From Chryseobacterium jejuense (GTDB lineage Bacteria > Bacteroidota > Bacteroidia > Flavobacteriales > Weeksellaceae): a stretch of 64,000 nucleotides of DNA. This document shows, one piece after another, positions 62,017-64,000 of this stretch. Where the stretch lies: positions 1,054,001-1,118,000 of the forward strand of contig NZ_FNEG01000001.1 of the NCBI RefSeq assembly GCF_900100075.1, in the 5' to 3' direction. Each line of letters starts with the position of its first letter. The stretch's first letter is position 1. The position numbers and the translations under genes were made by a program. The notes beneath the pieces were generated by a model. That model was given only the letters and a program-made list of their open reading frames with translations. It had not been told where the DNA came from and made no database searches.

Positions 62017-63828
62017 ATGATCAAAAAGATAGGAAGTGTTTTTTTTCTGGGATCTTTACTTTTGGTAAATGCACAGGAAAAAACTACAGATATTGAAAAC
62101 ATTGAATTTCAGGGGAAATTTATCTCCACACCTTATAAAAGCGCCAACCAGAATATTACTGTAATTACCAAAGAAGATATTGCCAATGCTCCATCTAAAA
62201 GCATTGATGAAATCCTTCAGCAGGTTCCGGGTATGGACATCAGAAGGAGAGGATCTAATGGAGTTCAGAGTGATATCAGTTTCCGTGGAAGCTCCTTTGA
62301 ACAGGTTTTGTTATTACTGAACGGAGTAAGAATGAATGATTCTCAAACGGGGCATAATTCTATGAACCTTCCGGTAGACCTGGAAGATGTGGAAAAGATT
62401 GAAATTATAAAAGGTCCTGCTGCCAGACGTTTTGGACAGAATGCTTACGCTGGAGTAATTAATGTGATTACTAAACCTGGAATAGGGAAAAAAGTTAAAA
62501 TAAGTGCAGAAGGTGGCGACTATAGTTCTTATGGGCTAGGGTTTAATGCTCAGATGGGAAATGAAAAATTTGCCAATACGCTTCAGGCTAATGCTTCAGG
62601 ATCGCAGGGATACATGTACAATACGGATTACGAAATCCGAAATGTATTCTACCAGGGTAAATTGAATATTAAGAATGGAGACTTGAGGCTTCAGGCCGGT
62701 TTTTCAGAAAAGAAATTCGGAGCTAATGGTTTTTATGCCTCTAAAACGGCTATAGATCAGTATGAGGAAATGCAGGCTTCCATTGTAAGTGTGGCGCATC
62801 AGCAGACCTTCGGGAAATTAAAGATTAATTCTAATGTGTATTGGAGAAGAGGGCAGGATATGTACCTTTTCAACAGACAAAAGCCTTCTATTTACAGAAA
62901 TATGCATATTGGGAATAATGTAGGTGGAGAGATAAATTCCAGTTACCAATGGGGACTGGGAACAACCGGAGTAGGAGTGGAACTGAGAAAGGAATTTCTG
63001 GTGAGCAGCAATTTGGGAAATCCTAACCGTTTTGTTTCTCAGGTTTTCTTTGAACACCATTTCTCATTACTGGATAAAAAACTGAATATCACCCCGGGAA
63101 TTTCATGGGCTAACTATTCTAAAGAAGGGAACTTTTTCTATCCGGGATTGGATGTAGGGTATAATTTTAATCCCAACAACAAAGTATATGGAAATATTGC
63201 TAAAGTACACCGTATACCAACCTTTACGGATCTTTATTATGTAAGTCCGCAGGAAAGTGGTAACCCAAATCTGCTGCCTGAAAATGGGATATCGTCTGAG
63301 GTGGGATATCAATATCAGAATCAAAGGATTTTAGCTAAAGTTAGTGGTTTTTTAAGAGATTCAAAGAATTCTATTGATTGGATAAAAAAAGATATTAATG
63401 ATAAAACGTGGGCAGCTGAAAATGTAGGAAATATCAAAATCAAAGGGATAGAAACCGAGATCAATTATAAAATGACCAACTGGCTGAAAATGATGGCAGG
63501 ATATACTTATATTGATGGTAAGTTTCAGAAATCCAATGAGTTTGTTTCCAAGTATATTATGGATAATCTGAGGCATCAGTTCATTGGTAAAGTGGAAGCA
63601 AAATTTCTTGGTGCCTTTACTAATGAAATTGTGTACAGATACAATGAAAGGATGAATTTAGGAAGCTATCAATTGTTAGATAACAAATTAAGTTTTAACA
63701 AAAAAGATTATTCTGTATATGTTTTAGTGAATAATATTACCAATACAAAATACACGGAAGCATTTGGAGTTGAAATGCCACAAAGATGGTTCCATATTGG
63801 TTTTTCTTACACAATTAATATGAAGTAA
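62017..63828 (+). CDS. TonB-dependent outer-membrane receptor, BtuB-like
   Basis: A 603-residue outer-membrane receptor with a plug and a 22-strand barrel. The signal peptide is MIKKIGSVFFLGSLLLVNAQ; the frame extends to a TTG at 61990, rejected. The plug shows ITVITKEDIANAPSKSIDEIL, QQVPGMDIRRRGSNGVQSDI and EIIKGPAARRFGQNAYAGVI. The C-terminus RWFHIGFSYTINMK ends in the barrel-assembly signature. Its size and small plug resemble vitamin B12 or iron-chelate receptors; substrate cannot be told. Confidence 0.92.
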   Translation: MIKKIGSVFFLGSLLLVNAQEKTTDIENIEFQGKFISTPYKSANQNITVITKEDIANAPSKSIDEILQQVPGMDIRRRGSNGVQSDISFRGSSFEQVLLLLNGVRMNDSQTGHNSMNLPVDLEDVEKIEIIKGPAARRFGQNAYAGVINVITKPGIGKKVKISAEGGDYSSYGLGFNAQMGNEKFANTLQANASGSQGYMYNTDYEIRNVFYQGKLNIKNGDLRLQAGFSEKKFGANGFYASKTAIDQYEEMQASIVSVAHQQTFGKLKINSNVYWRRGQDMYLFNRQKPSIYRNMHIGNNVGGEINSSYQWGLGTTGVGVELRKEFLVSSNLGNPNRFVSQVFFEHHFSLLDKKLNITPGISWANYSKEGNFFYPGLDVGYNFNPNNKVYGNIAKVHRIPTFTDLYYVSPQESGNPNLLPENGISSEVGYQYQNQRILAKVSGFLRDSKNSIDWIKKDINDKTWAAENVGNIKIKGIETEINYKMTNWLKMMAGYTYIDGKFQKSNEFVSKYIMDNLRHQFIGKVEAKFLGAFTNEIVYRYNERMNLGSYQLLDNKLSFNKKDYSVYVLVNNITNTKYTEAFGVEMPQRWFHIGFSYTINMK

Positions 63829-63879
63829 GTGTTAATTCAATATTAATTAAAGTTAATATTAACAAATTGTTAAAAAAAT

Positions 63880-63887
63880 TACATTTG
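63880..63887 (+). promoter_or_regulatory. -7 box of the last gene
   Basis: TACATTTG, a full match to TAnnTTTG, ending 12 bases before the ATG at 63900. The 5' leader would be about 9 bases. Confidence 0.5.
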
Positions 63888-63899
63888 CAAAAATTTTTT

Positions 63900-64000
63900 A
63901 TGAAACGTTTTCTAGGTTTAAGTCTCCTTCTTAGTCTATCTTTCTTCAAAGCTCAGGAACATATTTCCAGCTTCAATGCAGTGACTCTAACCTATAAGTT
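63900..64000 (+). CDS. Secreted protein, N-terminal part (cut by window end)
   Basis: The first 33 codons are visible. MKRFLGLSLLLSLSFFKAQ is a signal peptide cleaved at KAQ-E, followed by ISSFNAVTLTYK. The family cannot be settled from so little; a DUF2490-type outer-membrane protein is one guess. It lies directly after the TonB receptor but has its own -7 box. Confidence 0.7.
   Translation, partial: MKRFLGLSLLLSLSFFKAQEHISSFNAVTLTYK

Noticed and set aside
1..64000. CRISPR arrays, prophage, insertion sequences, integrase or restriction genes
   Set aside because: No regularly spaced repeats, transposase, phage structural or restriction-modification motifs were seen on either strand.

Overview
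The window looks like a chromosomal segment of a Bacteroidota bacterium, most likely a Flavobacteriia member of the Chryseobacterium type. The DNA is AT-rich. Several promoters carry the Bacteroidota -7 box TAnnTTTG, and Shine-Dalgarno sites are rare. Two secreted proteins end in type IX secretion (T9SS) type A sorting tails. Many lipoproteins and AraC-family regulators are typical of this group. I see no insertion sequence, prophage or CRISPR array. One tRNA, Arg(CCT), lies at 45808-45879 on the minus strand.

Layout. 1-7.4 kb: a membrane pyrophosphatase fused to an OmpA domain, a class I/II aminotransferase, an M28 peptidase lipoprotein, a GNAT, a VOC protein and an endonuclease V. 7.4-18 kb: a thiolase behind two TetR-like operators, an LRR protein, a GEVED/T9SS protein, a SWIM-SNF2 helicase, an SDR with its likely AraC regulator, and a second T9SS protein. 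18-29.8 kb: a regulator-rich stretch with two divergent AraC/MFS pairs, a MarR gene translationally coupled to a secreted protein, and an AraC gene divergent from an esterase/quinone-reductase operon. 29.8-34.6 kb: a mitochondrial-type (single-chain) phenylalanyl-tRNA synthetase gene with a Phe-rich leader peptide in its 5' region, then photolyase, ferrochelatase and a MarR-like gene. 34.8-37.8 kb: a GMC oxidoreductase and a PAS-DUF985 cupin fusion. 38-40.3 kb: a universal stress protein with a MarR gene, a decayed AraC pseudogene and an HxlR regulator. 40.6-45.7 kb: a likely catabolic cluster (double SnoaL protein, SDR, F420-type NADP oxidoreductase, amidohydrolase, AraC). 46-55.3 kb: an AhpD-like protein, a GNAT, a MocR regulator divergent from an azoreductase, and a complete RND efflux operon. 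55.5-64 kb: an inverted DnaA-box pair, an alpha/beta hydrolase lipoprotein, two tandem C1q-like secreted proteins, uvrA, a possible tiny gene, a TonB-dependent receptor and the start of a secreted protein cut by the window end.

The most striking signal is at 30037-30211. A 20-codon ORF with six consecutive Phe codons directly precedes a PheRS-like gene, followed by three hairpins. This looks like amino-acid-responsive leader control of an unusual monomeric PheRS in a bacterium. Other notable points are the pyrophosphatase-OmpA fusion, the PAS-DUF985/GMC pair, two sets of 21-bp-period direct repeats at AraC-linked promoters, and a perfect interrupted palindrome over a MarR promoter. Functions are read from sequence motifs and family knowledge; no database search was run.
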